Positions 44,016 to 53,280 are shown, numbered from the stretch's first letter. The stretch: 64,000 bases of DNA from Sulfurospirillum sp964441765 (GCA_964441765.1 CAYTVI010000002.1:12341-76340), one strand, 5' to 3'. Notes: a model not told the origin generated them from the sequence alone. Program-made: numbers and translations.

Positions 44016-44567
44016 ATGCCATTACTCAAGATTCTACTAGCAATATTCTTATATGCCTCGTTTTCATATGCTGAATCCGTCGCTGAAAAAAGAAAAGCGA
44101 TTAACACGGATAGTCAAGAAACACTCACAATGCTTTATAAAGCCTATCCAAGTTCTAAAAATGACATTAAACAAGCGTATGGGTATGCTACATTTAGTAA
44201 TGTAGGTATCAATCTTATCTTTCTCTCAGCAGAAGGAGGAAGTGGTGTAGCCGTCAATAATAAAACACAAAAGAAGACCTATATGAAAATGGCTTCGGGT
44301 GGTATTGGCATTGGCTTAGGGGTAAAAGATTTTAGAGCCATTTTTGTTTTTGATACCAAAGAAGTATTGGATACGTTTGTAAATAGTGGTTGGGAAGCCA
44401 ATGCTCAAGCAGATGCTGCGGCGAAGTCAGACAGCAAAGGCGGTTCGCTTGAAGGTGCCATTACCGTACAACCGGGGATGAGACTCTATAAACTAACCAA
44501 AAATGGCTTAGCGCTGCAAGCAACAATACAAGGGACGAAGTATTGGAAAGATGATGATTTAAATTGA
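44016..44567 (+). CDS. SYLF (Ysc84/DUF500) domain exported protein
   Basis: A 183-residue protein with a signal peptide (PLLKILLAIFLYASFSYA). The mature part is a single SYLF-type domain with AYGYATFSNVGINLIFLS, GGSGVAVNN and GGIGIGLGVKDFRAIFVF. Eukaryotic SYLF proteins bind phosphoinositides, while bacterial ones are periplasmic and of unknown role. It is a single-gene unit with a bidirectional terminator after it. Confidence 0.85.
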   Translation: MPLLKILLAIFLYASFSYAESVAEKRKAINTDSQETLTMLYKAYPSSKNDIKQAYGYATFSNVGINLIFLSAEGGSGVAVNNKTQKKTYMKMASGGIGIGLGVKDFRAIFVFDTKEVLDTFVNSGWEANAQADAAAKSDSKGGSLEGAITVQPGMRLYKLTKNGLALQATIQGTKYWKDDDLN

Positions 44568-44571
44568 GCGT

Positions 44572-44609
44572 AAAAGGGATACTCATCTATTTCATGAGTT
44601 ATCCCTTTT
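44572..44609. terminator. Bidirectional terminator between the SYLF gene and tcdA
   Basis: AAAAGGGATACTCAT (44572-44586) pairs with ATGAGTTATCCCTTTT (44594-44609) with one bulged T and a seven-base loop. The right arm runs into TTTACATGTAAA (44608-44619). T-tracts on both strands make it suitable for the two convergent genes. Confidence 0.8.
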
Positions 44610-44620
44610 TACATGTAAAT

Positions 44621-45265
44621 TTATATTCTTCCTGTAAGTTTGCGAATGGCTAAAGAAGCTAACGTAAACCCAAATGTTCCTGTCACACACATCAAGCTTC
44701 CAAGTTCTTTGCAGTTTGGTTCTTCAGCGGAGAAAACCGTTAAAAATGAGCCTTTGAAGCCACTTTTTTTGAGTTCATAACGAAATTTTTTAGCTAACGC
44801 GTCGCCGTGTGTTTTCCAGATGGAGGCGTATTGGACTTTGGTAGGGTCTATTTTTTTAGCACCACCGCTAGAGCTGATGAGTTTTTCACCCGCACGGTGC
44901 GCAATGGCAACTTTTGAAGGCATATCATCAATCGCATCGATGACCAAGTCATATGGTGTAAAGTCAAATGTTTCTATCCATTCAGGCGTTACCTTTTGCT
45001 CAATGGGTGTGACACTGGGGTAAAGCTGTTTCATGCGCTCAACCTTGACCATCCCCACAGCATCACTTCCTAATTGGCGGTTTTGGTTGGTAATGTCATA
45101 GCAGTCAAAATCAACAATCGTGATGTCATTCACTCCTGAGCGAAAGAGTGCGTCCAAACAAACGCTTCCTACACCACCCACTCCAAAGAGGAGCACTTTA
45201 GCAATTTGAAGTTTTTCAAAATCATCTTCTAGGATGATTCTTACGCGAGAGTAACGGTCTTTCAT
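44621..45265 (-). CDS. tcdA: tRNA threonylcarbamoyladenosine dehydratase (TcdA/ThiF family)
   Basis: A 214-residue E1-like enzyme. The Rossmann ATP site reads VLLFGVGGVGSVCLDAL, followed by DFDCYDITNQNRQLGS, VIDAIDDMPSKV and SSSGGAKKIDPTKV, typical of TcdA (YgdL/CsdL), which cyclises t6A in tRNA to ct6A. It is shorter than E. coli TcdA (about 268 residues), mainly at the C-terminus. ATG 45265 overlaps the surE stop (ATGA); an in-frame ATG four codons earlier is possible. Confidence 0.87.
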   Translation of the reverse strand: MKDRYSRVRIILEDDFEKLQIAKVLLFGVGGVGSVCLDALFRSGVNDITIVDFDCYDITNQNRQLGSDAVGMVKVERMKQLYPSVTPIEQKVTPEWIETFDFTPYDLVIDAIDDMPSKVAIAHRAGEKLISSSGGAKKIDPTKVQYASIWKTHGDALAKKFRYELKKSGFKGSFLTVFSAEEPNCKELGSLMCVTGTFGFTLASLAIRKLTGRI

Positions 45266-46047
45266 GCATTTATCCATTGTTTTAAATTTTCAAGTTCATC
45301 GTGTGCTGTCATATCGAGCTTGACAGGTGTGATGGAAACATATCCCTCATCAATCGCACTTAAATCGCAATCTTTTTGTTCATTGTGTCTCCATTCAAGG
45401 GTATGAACGCCTAGCCAATAGTACTCTTCACCTCGTGGATTTCGGTGCAGTTGCGCATTGTTACCATACATGCGCTCCCCGATACGGGTGATTTTATAGC
45501 CTTTAAATTCTGAGGGTTTGATGGCTGGGATATTAACATTGAGAAAACGACGTTCTTGCAGAGGAAAAGAACCTTCCAAAATCTTTTTTGAGAGTTCATG
45601 GGCAACCTGTTCTGCCAAATCGTATCCATGATTTTGAATATTTTGAGGACTACCTTGATAGACTTGCGATATCGCAATAGCAGGAACCCCATGAATAACT
45701 GCTTCCATAGCAGCACTTGCTGTTCCGCTGTAAGTAATATCTTCGCCTAAATTTGAGCCTTTGTTGATACCACTGACCACAAGGTCTGGTTTTTTATCGC
45801 TCTCAAAAAGAGCGTGTAAAGAGAGATAAATACAATCTGTTGGTGTGCCATCATCGAGTTTGAAAAAATCATCTTCGATGGAGATAAAGCGAAGAGGGCG
45901 GGTTAAAGTCAAAGAGTGTCCACAAGCCGATTTTTCAGTAGTAGGAGCGACGATGGTTACGTGTCCTAAGGGGCGTAATGCGCGAGCAAGCGCGTGAAGA
46001 CCTTCACTTTCAAAGCCATCATCATTGGTAATTAAAATGCGTTTCAT
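45262..46047 (-). CDS. surE: 5'/3'-nucleotidase SurE
   Basis: A 261-residue metal-dependent phosphatase acting on nucleoside monophosphates and short polyphosphates. Metal and active-site motifs are ITNDDGFESEGL (Asp pair) and SGINKGSNLGEDITYSGTAS. Its ATG has GGTATTTTT upstream with a -10 TATAAT on the minus strand at 46073-46078. It is the first of two genes with tcdA and divergent from lpxB. Confidence 0.96.
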   Translation of the reverse strand: MKRILITNDDGFESEGLHALARALRPLGHVTIVAPTTEKSACGHSLTLTRPLRFISIEDDFFKLDDGTPTDCIYLSLHALFESDKKPDLVVSGINKGSNLGEDITYSGTASAAMEAVIHGVPAIAISQVYQGSPQNIQNHGYDLAEQVAHELSKKILEGSFPLQERRFLNVNIPAIKPSEFKGYKITRIGERMYGNNAQLHRNPRGEEYYWLGVHTLEWRHNEQKDCDLSAIDEGYVSITPVKLDMTAHDELENLKQWINA

Positions 46048-46072
46048 AAAAATACCTATCTTTTTTCATCTT

Positions 46073-46078
46073 ATTATA
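46073..46078 (-). promoter_or_regulatory. -10 box for surE
   Basis: TATAAT on the minus strand, 25 bases upstream of the surE ATG, in the surE-lpxB divergent region. Confidence 0.5.
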
Positions 46079-46170
46079 ACGAAAGAGACTTATATTTTTA
46101 AGAGACTTTTGTATAGACTTCTCTCATAACTCTTTAGCAAGGGTTAAGTACTCTTAAAAAAGGCACCATT

Positions 46171-47208
46171 TTGAAGTTATTGGTTTCAGCGCTTGAGCCA
46201 TCGGCAAATTTACACTTAGAACCTCTTTTAAACGCACTTGAAACGTATGAAGTTTATGGAATTTTTGATGAACGTTTTGGGAAGCCTTTGATGCCTAGCC
46301 GCGCATTTTCGATTATGGGATTTTTAGATGCTCTTCCTAAGATTCGCAAAGCTAAACGAGCCATTAAGATAATGACACGTATGAGTTTTTTTGTGGACAA
46401 AGTGATTTTGATTGACTCGCCTGCGTTTAATTTACCGTTAGCAAAAGCGATTAAAGCACTGAACCCAAATATAGAGATTATCTATTACATTTTGCCTCAA
46501 GTGTGGGCATGGAAACCGCATCGTGTTGCGCAAATGGAAAAGTATTGTACGGTGTTAGCTTCTATTTTGCCTTTTGAACAACAGTTTTACACCAAAGCAA
46601 CTTATGTAGGGCATCCATTGTTGGATGAAATTCCCTTGTTTAAATTAAGAGCTGACACAGAAGGGGCAATTGCTTTTTTACCAGGGAGTCGCAAAAGTGA
46701 GATTCAAAAACTGATGCCTATTTTTAATGAGTTGGCTTCTAAATTCGTAGGGAAAGAGAGACTTTTAGTTATCCCACCGCATTTAGACGCCCACGATATC
46801 GCAAAAATGTACGGTAACGTTGGCGCTTTTACCTTGTGTCGCAATACCTACGAAGCATTTGATAAAAGTGAGTTTGCTTTTGTCTGTTCTGGTACGGCTA
46901 CTTTGGAAGCGGCTTTAGTGGGGGTTCCTTTTGTTTTAGCCTATAAAGCCAAAGCGATTGATTATTGGTTGGCTAAGAAATTTGTGAAGTTAAAACATGT
47001 TGGATTGGCAAATATTTTATTTGATTTTGCCAATTTGGAGCCTTTACATGAAGAGCTTTTACAAGAAGATGTGAATGTGGAAAATTTGCTAAGAGTGTAT
47101 GAAGCGACGGATAAAGAAGCGTTCGTGGAACATGCAAAAAAACTAAGAGGCATGTTGGAACACGGAGCACAAGAGGCTATGATAAAGATATTAAGGAGTA
47201 ATAGATGA
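46171..47208 (+). CDS. lpxB: Lipid-A-disaccharide synthase
   Basis: A 345-residue glycosyltransferase (GT19) that joins UDP-diacylglucosamine and lipid X. It has LVSALEPSANLHLEPLLNAL at the N-terminus, LIDSPAFNLPLAKAIK, YYILPQVWAWKPHR, LPGSRKSEIQKLMPIF and CSGTATLEAALVGVPFVLAYK, all LpxB signatures. It is shorter than E. coli LpxB (382). The start is TTG 46171 preceded by AAAAAAGG; no ATG is available nearby. It overlaps greA by four bases. Confidence 0.94.
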   Translation: MKLLVSALEPSANLHLEPLLNALETYEVYGIFDERFGKPLMPSRAFSIMGFLDALPKIRKAKRAIKIMTRMSFFVDKVILIDSPAFNLPLAKAIKALNPNIEIIYYILPQVWAWKPHRVAQMEKYCTVLASILPFEQQFYTKATYVGHPLLDEIPLFKLRADTEGAIAFLPGSRKSEIQKLMPIFNELASKFVGKERLLVIPPHLDAHDIAKMYGNVGAFTLCRNTYEAFDKSEFAFVCSGTATLEAALVGVPFVLAYKAKAIDYWLAKKFVKLKHVGLANILFDFANLEPLHEELLQEDVNVENLLRVYEATDKEAFVEHAKKLRGMLEHGAQEAMIKILRSNR

Positions 47209-47702
47209 TGAGTAATAAAGAGCCAATGACAGAATACGGCTATAAAAAATTAACCCACGAACTAAGTGATTTGAAAAAAAGACAACGACCAGAAACGGTG
47301 ATAGAACTTGATGTTGCACGAAGTCATGGTGACCTGAAAGAAAATGCAGAATACCATGCGGCAAAAGATAGATTGGCATTTATTGATTCACGTATTGCGG
47401 AGCTAAGTGATTTGGTGGCTCGTTCACAAGTCATCAATCCAAGCACGTATGAGCACGACAAAGTACGTTTTGGCTCAACGGTCATGCTTGAAAATCTTGA
47501 AACCAATGAAGAGGTGACCTACACCATTGTAGGAAGCACAGAGAGCAATCCTGAACGAGGACTCATCTCTTACCACTCACCGCTGTCAAAACAGTTGATG
47601 GGAAGAGGAGAGGGCGAAGAGGTGACGATTCAGTTGCCTGGTGGAAAGCAAGAGTATGAGATTTTGGAAATCGCATACCATGAGATTAATTTTGAAGGAT
47701 AA
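47205..47702 (+). CDS. greA: Transcription elongation factor GreA
   Basis: A 165-residue factor that rescues backtracked RNA polymerase. The N-terminal coiled coil with the acidic tip reads VARSHGDLKENAEYHAAKDR. The C-terminal FKBP-like domain has GRGEGEEVTIQLPGGKQEYEI. AAGGAG six bases before ATG 47205 supports that start; a second ATG follows at once. It is translationally coupled to lpxB. Confidence 0.97.
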   Translation: MMSNKEPMTEYGYKKLTHELSDLKKRQRPETVIELDVARSHGDLKENAEYHAAKDRLAFIDSRIAELSDLVARSQVINPSTYEHDKVRFGSTVMLENLETNEEVTYTIVGSTESNPERGLISYHSPLSKQLMGRGEGEEVTIQLPGGKQEYEILEIAYHEINFEG

Positions 47703-47705
47703 AGG

Positions 47706-48719
47706 ATGTCAAAAATAGAGGTTGCTATCATTGGCGCTAGTGGATACACAGGATTGGAGCTCATAAAAATTTTGATTAACCATCCGCATTTTAAGATTAA
47801 CTATATCGCAACCACAGAAGGAGGGGTGCGTGCAACCGACTTGCACCCCTCACTCGTGGGTGTTTTTGAACAAGAAGTGCATAAAGCAGAGGCTTGCGAG
47901 GTTGCAAAACATGCCAAGCTTGCGTTTCTAGCGCTTCCTCACAAAGCGGCAATGGGGTTTGCGAAAGAGCTTTTGGAGTTACATGTAAAAGTGGTTGACC
48001 TCTCCGCAGACTACCGTTTGGAACTTGAAGCGTATGAAAAGCATTACTGTGAACATGAAGATAAAGAACATTTAGGTGAAGCAGTGTATGGACTTCCAGA
48101 GCTGAATCGTGCGAAAATAAAAGAAGCTCGTTTGATTGCTAATCCTGGTTGCTATCCGACGGCTTCGATTTTGGGTGTTTTACCTTTTTTGGACTATCTC
48201 AATAAAGAAGCGCCTATTTTTATTGATGCAAAAAGTGGGGTCTCAGGTGCGGGTAAAAAACCAACCACCACAGCACATTTTGTCACCATCAATGAAAATA
48301 TTTTTGCGTACAATCCTTTAAAGCATCGCCATGAACCTGAAATTGCAGAAAAGCTCAGACTTGCAAGTGGACAGGCGTTTGAAGTCAATTTCGTACCACA
48401 TTTACTCCCTGTAAGTCGAGGTATGCTTATAAGCTCGTATGTTCAAACCCGTGAAGTCATTGATGCCAAAGCGGTTTTAAAAGCCTATTATGCACAAGAG
48501 CGTTTTGTGCGTATACGGGAGAATCCTGTTGATATCAAATCCACAGCAGGAACCAATTTTTGCGATATCTTTGTGAGCCAAAAAGGTAAGTCACTTTTCA
48601 TCTCCTCAAGTATCGATAACCTTTTACGAGGCGCTTCATCGCAAGCGGTTGTTAATGCAAATCTCATGTGTGGTTTGGATGAATACGCAGGAATTCCTAT
48701 TATTGCCTATGTTCCCTGA
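47706..48719 (+). CDS. argC: N-acetyl-gamma-glutamyl-phosphate reductase
   Basis: A 337-residue enzyme of arginine synthesis. It has the NADP-binding IIGASGYTGLELIK, the catalytic Cys in ANPGCYPTASIL, and SGVSGAGKKPTTTAHF with HRHEPEI. It starts three bases after greA. TTACATGTAA is at 47979-47988. It is the only arginine gene in this otherwise envelope and chemotaxis operon. Confidence 0.96.
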   Translation: MSKIEVAIIGASGYTGLELIKILINHPHFKINYIATTEGGVRATDLHPSLVGVFEQEVHKAEACEVAKHAKLAFLALPHKAAMGFAKELLELHVKVVDLSADYRLELEAYEKHYCEHEDKEHLGEAVYGLPELNRAKIKEARLIANPGCYPTASILGVLPFLDYLNKEAPIFIDAKSGVSGAGKKPTTTAHFVTINENIFAYNPLKHRHEPEIAEKLRLASGQAFEVNFVPHLLPVSRGMLISSYVQTREVIDAKAVLKAYYAQERFVRIRENPVDIKSTAGTNFCDIFVSQKGKSLFISSSIDNLLRGASSQAVVNANLMCGLDEYAGIPIIAYVP

Positions 48720-49449
48720 TGTGATCATTCAAGAAGGAGCCTTATTTATTGCCGATGCGCATGAATGTGAAGAGCGCTCCTTCTTTTTAAACTTCTTACA
48801 TCACGTTAAACAAAACCCTCCCCCACAACTTTTTTTAATGGGTGATATGTTCGACCTTTTAGTAGGAGGTATAGCGCATGGGGTACAGAAGTATCAGCGC
48901 TATATCGAGCTTATCAATGAGATTTCTCACACCTGTGAGATTTTTTACTTTGAAGGCAATCACGACTTTCATCTTAGAGAACTTTTTTTACATGTAAACG
49001 TGATTCCCATAGAAGCGCAACCCCTTACATGTAAACTCCCAAGTGGCAAAATCTGCTTGCTTTCACACGGTGATAAATACGGTGGGGTGGTGCACACGTT
49101 TTACACAAAATTGATTCGCAATCAAAATATCTTACGTTTTTTAGGTTTTTGGGACAAAGTTTTAAAAGGTGCTATTTCTAAAAAAATAGAAAATAATCAA
49201 AAATCAAAGAATTTATGCAAAAAAATCCTCCATTTCGAGCAGATTATCGAAACGAAACTAGAAGCATATCCGCTTGAAAATATCGATATGGTCGCAGAAG
49301 GGCATTACCACCAAAATCAGGTCTTTACATGTAAACAGGTCGAATATATAAATTTTTCATCTTTTGCGTGCAATCAAAGCTATTTTAGTGTACAATCCTC
49401 GCATGAGAGAGAATTTGCACAGATGCAATTAAGGGGCTGCAATGGCTAA
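48709..49449 (+). CDS. lpxH: Metallophosphoesterase, LpxH-like (UDP-2,3-diacylglucosamine hydrolase)
   Basis: A 246-residue calcineurin-type phosphoesterase with the metal motifs IADAHE, LFLMGDMFDLL, FEGNHDFHL, LLSHGDKY and EGHYHQNQ in LpxH order and spacing. In lipid A synthesis it would make lipid X for LpxB, encoded three genes upstream, which supports the call. Substrate is inferred. ATG 48709 overlaps the argC end by 11 bases; the gene ends inside cheV by 8 bases. It carries three palindrome copies within 350 bases (48987-48998, 49025-49034, 49324-49335). Confidence 0.8.
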   Translation: MFPDVIIQEGALFIADAHECEERSFFLNFLHHVKQNPPPQLFLMGDMFDLLVGGIAHGVQKYQRYIELINEISHTCEIFYFEGNHDFHLRELFLHVNVIPIEAQPLTCKLPSGKICLLSHGDKYGGVVHTFYTKLIRNQNILRFLGFWDKVLKGAISKKIENNQKSKNLCKKILHFEQIIETKLEAYPLENIDMVAEGHYHQNQVFTCKQVEYINFSSFACNQSYFSVQSSHEREFAQMQLRGCNG

Positions 49450-50395
49450 AGATAGTATTTTAAAAGTAGGCTCCAATGAAATGGAGCTGGTTGACTTTCG
49501 AATCTTCAAACAAGAGGAGAAAGGGGTTTATGAGGGAATTTACGGGGTAAACGTTGCTAAGGTGCGTGAAATCATCAAAATCCCAAATCTCACAGAACTT
49601 CCAGGTGTGCCTGAGTACATTGAAGGTATTTTTGACTTGCGTGGGGTTGTTATTCCCGTGGTCAATCTGGCGAAATGGATGAATATTAAAGAGCCTGATG
49701 ATGGTTCTATCAAACCTCGTATTATCATCACAGAGTTTAGCGATATTTTAATCGGCTTTGTGGTGCATGAAGCTAAGCGTATCAGACGTATCAGTTGGAA
49801 AGATATCGAGCCAGCATCGTTTGTAGCGGGTATGGGATCATTGGATAAAAGTCAGATAACAGGTGTTACGCGCATCGAAAATGATGATGTTCTTCTGATT
49901 TTGGATTTAGAAAGTGTGGTTCAAGCCCTTGGTATTTATCAGCCAAAAATCGATATTCATGATTCTGATATTATGAAAGTGGAAGGCACAGCACTTATTC
50001 TAGATGACAGTATGACGGCTCGCAAACTGGTGAGTGACGCTTTGAAAAAAATGGGTATGCGTGTGGTTGAAGCCAAAGATGGTATGGAAGGCTTGGAGCG
50101 TTTACGAGAGCTTTATGAAACCTATGGCGATAAATTAGCCAACGAAGTCAAAATTATTATCAGTGACGTTGAAATGCCACAGATGGATGGTTTCCATTTT
50201 GCTGCCAATGTTAAAGAAGATATCCGTTTTAAAGAAATACCGATTGTATTTAACTCATCTATCAGTGATCATTTTAGTGAGCTTAGGGGCAAAGAGGCGG
50301 GCGGTGAAGCCTATTTAACGAAATTTGATGCGTCGGTTTTCTACAAAGAAGTTTCTAAAGTGATTAAATCGCACGTTAAAATAGCACAAAAGTAA
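49442..50395 (+). CDS. cheV: Chemotaxis coupling protein CheV (CheW-receiver)
   Basis: A 317-residue hybrid. The CheW-like domain covers about residues 10-170 (GVNVAKVREIIKIPNLTELP, GIFDLRGVVIPVVNL). The receiver domain covers about 180-312 with acidic Asp188-189 and phospho-acceptor Asp242 in IISDVEMPQMDG. It couples receptors to CheA and may adjust sensitivity when phosphorylated. It opens the cheV-cheA-cheW group and overlaps the upstream hydrolase gene, so it is probably transcribed with the lpxB operon. Confidence 0.96.
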   Translation: MAKDSILKVGSNEMELVDFRIFKQEEKGVYEGIYGVNVAKVREIIKIPNLTELPGVPEYIEGIFDLRGVVIPVVNLAKWMNIKEPDDGSIKPRIIITEFSDILIGFVVHEAKRIRRISWKDIEPASFVAGMGSLDKSQITGVTRIENDDVLLILDLESVVQALGIYQPKIDIHDSDIMKVEGTALILDDSMTARKLVSDALKKMGMRVVEAKDGMEGLERLRELYETYGDKLANEVKIIISDVEMPQMDGFHFAANVKEDIRFKEIPIVFNSSISDHFSELRGKEAGGEAYLTKFDASVFYKEVSKVIKSHVKIAQK

Positions 50396-50405
50396 GGGTA
50401 GAACG

Positions 50406-52742
50406 ATGGAAGATATTCAAGAAATTTTAGAAGATTTTTTGGTTGAAGCGTTCGAACTTATTGAACAACTTGATCAAAACTTAGTAGAACTAGAGGCAAG
50501 ACCTGAGGATTTAGAGTTACTCAACAGTATCTTTAGAGTTGCTCATACGATTAAGGGTTCATCATCATTTTTAAACTTTGATGTCTTGACACATTTGACA
50601 CACCATATGGAAGATGTGCTTAACAAAGCACGACACGGTGAGCTAAAACTCACACATCACGTTATGGATGTTGTGTTAGAGTCTATTGATTTAATGAAAA
50701 CGCTTTTACATGCGATTCGTGATCATGGAAATGATACTTCTGTAGGTATTGATATTACGAATATTTGTGAACGATTGGATGAAATTTCAAGTGGTGATAG
50801 CGCTCCAAAAGCAGCAGCAAAGCCTAAAGAAGCTCCAAAAGTCGAAGTAGCCGCACCTGTCATTGAAGATGACAATAAAGACTATTCAAAGCTCAGTGAT
50901 GAAGAAGTTGAAGAAGAGATTGAACGTCTTTTGAAAATGCGTAAAGAAGAAGATAAGAAAAGACGAGAAGCCAGTGCTCCAGCAGTGACTCCAGCGCCAA
51001 AAGCTAGTATTGAGTCAGTGCTTGATGATGAAGATGAAGTAAAAGAAGAGCCTGTTAAAGCATCTCCTCGCAGAGCAGAAGCTGCAACGGCAAATACAAC
51101 ACCGGCTAAAAAAGAAGCGGCTAGTTCGATGGAACAAACCATCAGAGTTGAAGTTAAACGACTTGATCACTTGATGAATTTGATTGGTGAGCTTGTACTG
51201 GGTAAAAACCGATTGCTTAAAATTTATGATGATGTTGAAGAGCGCTACGAAGGCGAAAAGTTTTTGGAAGAACTCAATCAAGTGGTTTCATCTATTTCAC
51301 TTGTCACGACAGATTTGCAAATTGCGGTTATGAAAACCAGAATGTTGCCAATTGCAAAAGTCTTTAACAAGTTCCCACGTATGGTACGTGATCTTTCACG
51401 CGAGCTTGGTAAACAAATTGAGCTAGAAATCTCAGGTGAAGAGACCGAGCTTGATAAATCGATTGTTGAAGAGATTGGCGATCCTTTGGTTCATATTATT
51501 CGTAACTCATGTGATCACGGGATTGAAAATGCACAAACCAGACTTTCACGCGGTAAACCAGAGGTCGGTACGATTAAACTAAAAGCGTACAACGAAGGTA
51601 ATCACATCGTTATTGAAATTGCAGATGATGGTAATGGTTTGGATGCAGATATCTTACGTTCAAAAGCGATTGAAAAAGGGATGATTAGTGAGCGCGAAGC
51701 CGATGGCATGAGTGATAAAGAAGCGTTTGCGCTGATCTTCAAGCCTTCACTTTCGACTGCAAAGGTTGTGACCAACGTTTCGGGGCGTGGTGTGGGAATG
51801 GACGTTGTTAAAACTAACATTGAAAAGCTTAACGGTATTATTGATGTTGACAGTGAGTTGGGACATGGTACGGTTATTAAGCTCAAAATTCCTCTTACGC
51901 TAGCAATTATTCAAGCCTTGCTGGTTGGAGCACAAGAAGAATACTATGCGATTCCATTAGCATCGGTTTTAGAAACTGTGCGTATTCCTTTGGATGAGAT
52001 TTATACGATTGAAGGTAAAAACGTTTTAAGACTTCGTGATGAAGTACTCTCTTTGGTTCGCCTCTCAGATATTTTTGGTGTCAAACAAGTCTATGAGGGC
52101 GGTGAGCATACGTATGTTGTTGTCATCGGTCTTGCTGAGTCAAAACTAGGCGTTGTGGTTGATACATTGGTGGGTCAAGAAGAGATTGTTATTAAATCTT
52201 TGGGAGATTACCTCCAAGGTATTGATGGTATTGCAGGGGCTACGATTCGAGGTGATGGTCGTGTCACGCTCATTATTGACGTTGCGGCACTGATGAATTT
52301 GGCTAAAGGTATCACAGTTGATATTCGTGCAAGTGCTGAAACAGCGGTTAAAGTGAAGAGTTCACCAAGTGATTATGTTGTTTTAGCGGTTGACGATAGT
52401 GCGATGGATAGAAATATCATGAAAAAATCGATGGAACCTATCGGGGTTAAAGTTATCGAGGCAAGCAATGGACAAGAAGCGCTTAATATGCTTAAATCAG
52501 CAGAATACAGCATCGATGCGGTACTGATTGACATTGAAATGCCACGTATGGATGGGTACACTTTAGCGGGTGAAATTCGTAAATACTCTAAATATAAGAA
52601 CTTACCATTGATAGCAGTAACCTCTCGTACATCCAAGTCTGATAGATTAAGAGGCGTTGAATCGGGAATGAGTGAATACATCACGAAGCCATACTCTCCA
52701 GAATATCTAGAGAGCGTTGTACGAAAAAATATTAAATTATAG
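50406..52742 (+). CDS. cheA: Chemotaxis histidine kinase CheA with C-terminal receiver domain
   Basis: A 778-residue kinase. The HPt domain has His47 in VAHTIKGSSSF. A long Ala/Pro/charged linker (about 135-240) shows no recognisable P2 CheY-binding domain. The dimerisation helix pair begins RLDHLMNLIGELVLGKNRL. The ATPase has HIIRNSCDHGIE, EIADDGNGLD and GRGVGMDVVKTN, the CheW-like P5 follows, and the receiver (about 655-778) has Asp in AVLIDIEMPRMDG. The CheA-receiver fusion is usual in Campylobacter and Helicobacter, where the receiver probably acts as a phosphate sink. Confidence 0.97.
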   Translation: MEDIQEILEDFLVEAFELIEQLDQNLVELEARPEDLELLNSIFRVAHTIKGSSSFLNFDVLTHLTHHMEDVLNKARHGELKLTHHVMDVVLESIDLMKTLLHAIRDHGNDTSVGIDITNICERLDEISSGDSAPKAAAKPKEAPKVEVAAPVIEDDNKDYSKLSDEEVEEEIERLLKMRKEEDKKRREASAPAVTPAPKASIESVLDDEDEVKEEPVKASPRRAEAATANTTPAKKEAASSMEQTIRVEVKRLDHLMNLIGELVLGKNRLLKIYDDVEERYEGEKFLEELNQVVSSISLVTTDLQIAVMKTRMLPIAKVFNKFPRMVRDLSRELGKQIELEISGEETELDKSIVEEIGDPLVHIIRNSCDHGIENAQTRLSRGKPEVGTIKLKAYNEGNHIVIEIADDGNGLDADILRSKAIEKGMISEREADGMSDKEAFALIFKPSLSTAKVVTNVSGRGVGMDVVKTNIEKLNGIIDVDSELGHGTVIKLKIPLTLAIIQALLVGAQEEYYAIPLASVLETVRIPLDEIYTIEGKNVLRLRDEVLSLVRLSDIFGVKQVYEGGEHTYVVVIGLAESKLGVVVDTLVGQEEIVIKSLGDYLQGIDGIAGATIRGDGRVTLIIDVAALMNLAKGITVDIRASAETAVKVKSSPSDYVVLAVDDSAMDRNIMKKSMEPIGVKVIEASNGQEALNMLKSAEYSIDAVLIDIEMPRMDGYTLAGEIRKYSKYKNLPLIAVTSRTSKSDRLRGVESGMSEYITKPYSPEYLESVVRKNIKL

Positions 52743-52753
52743 GCGGTTGAACA

Positions 52754-53245
52754 ATGAGCGATAAATTAAATCAAATTATCCAAAAACAACAAAAGCAGGT
52801 CGAAGAGCCGAAAAAAGAAGATGATGTTGTTCAACTCGTTGGATTTATTATTGGGCAAGAAGAGTATGCGGTGCCCATTTTGAGTATTCAAGAGATTATT
52901 AAACCAATTGAATACACAAGGGTTCCAAGTGTGCCTGATTATATTTTAGGTGTGTTCAATCTTAGAGGAAGTGTTATTCCTTTGATTGATTTGCGTCGTA
53001 AGTTTAAGATGGACCCTTCCAAAGTCAACGAAGAGACGCGTTATATCGTGATGAAAGGGAAAGACAATACCGCTGGTTTTGTGATTGATAGACTCACTGA
53101 GGCGATTCGTATCAAAAGCAGTCGTATTGGACCACCACCTGAGACCATTCATGCGGAAAAAGGTTTGGTGTATGGCATCGGTATGCGTGAAGATAATATT
53201 TTGACTATTTTAAAAGTAGAACAGCTTTTAAAACGTGATTTTTAA
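52754..53245 (+). CDS. cheW: Chemotaxis coupling protein CheW
   Basis: A 163-residue scaffold linking receptors to CheA. A charged N-terminal tail (about 1-25) precedes the CheW domain with VGFIIGQEEYAVPILSIQEI, TRVPSVPDYILGVFNLRGSV and IPLIDLRRKF. It is last in the chemotaxis group; a bidirectional terminator follows. No palindrome copy occurs between 49336 and 53281, the whole cheV-A-W stretch. Confidence 0.97.
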   Translation: MSDKLNQIIQKQQKQVEEPKKEDDVVQLVGFIIGQEEYAVPILSIQEIIKPIEYTRVPSVPDYILGVFNLRGSVIPLIDLRRKFKMDPSKVNEETRYIVMKGKDNTAGFVIDRLTEAIRIKSSRIGPPPETIHAEKGLVYGIGMREDNILTILKVEQLLKRDF

Positions 53246-53252
53246 GCAGTAA

Positions 53253-53280
53253 AGGTAGCCAAATAACTTTTTGGCTACCT
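53253..53280. terminator. Bidirectional terminator between cheW and the MTHFR-like gene
   Basis: AGGTAGCCAAA (53253-53263) pairs perfectly with TTTGGCTACCT (53270-53280) around a six-base loop. It is followed at once by TTTACATGTAAA (53282-53293). It serves both convergent genes. Confidence 0.82.
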
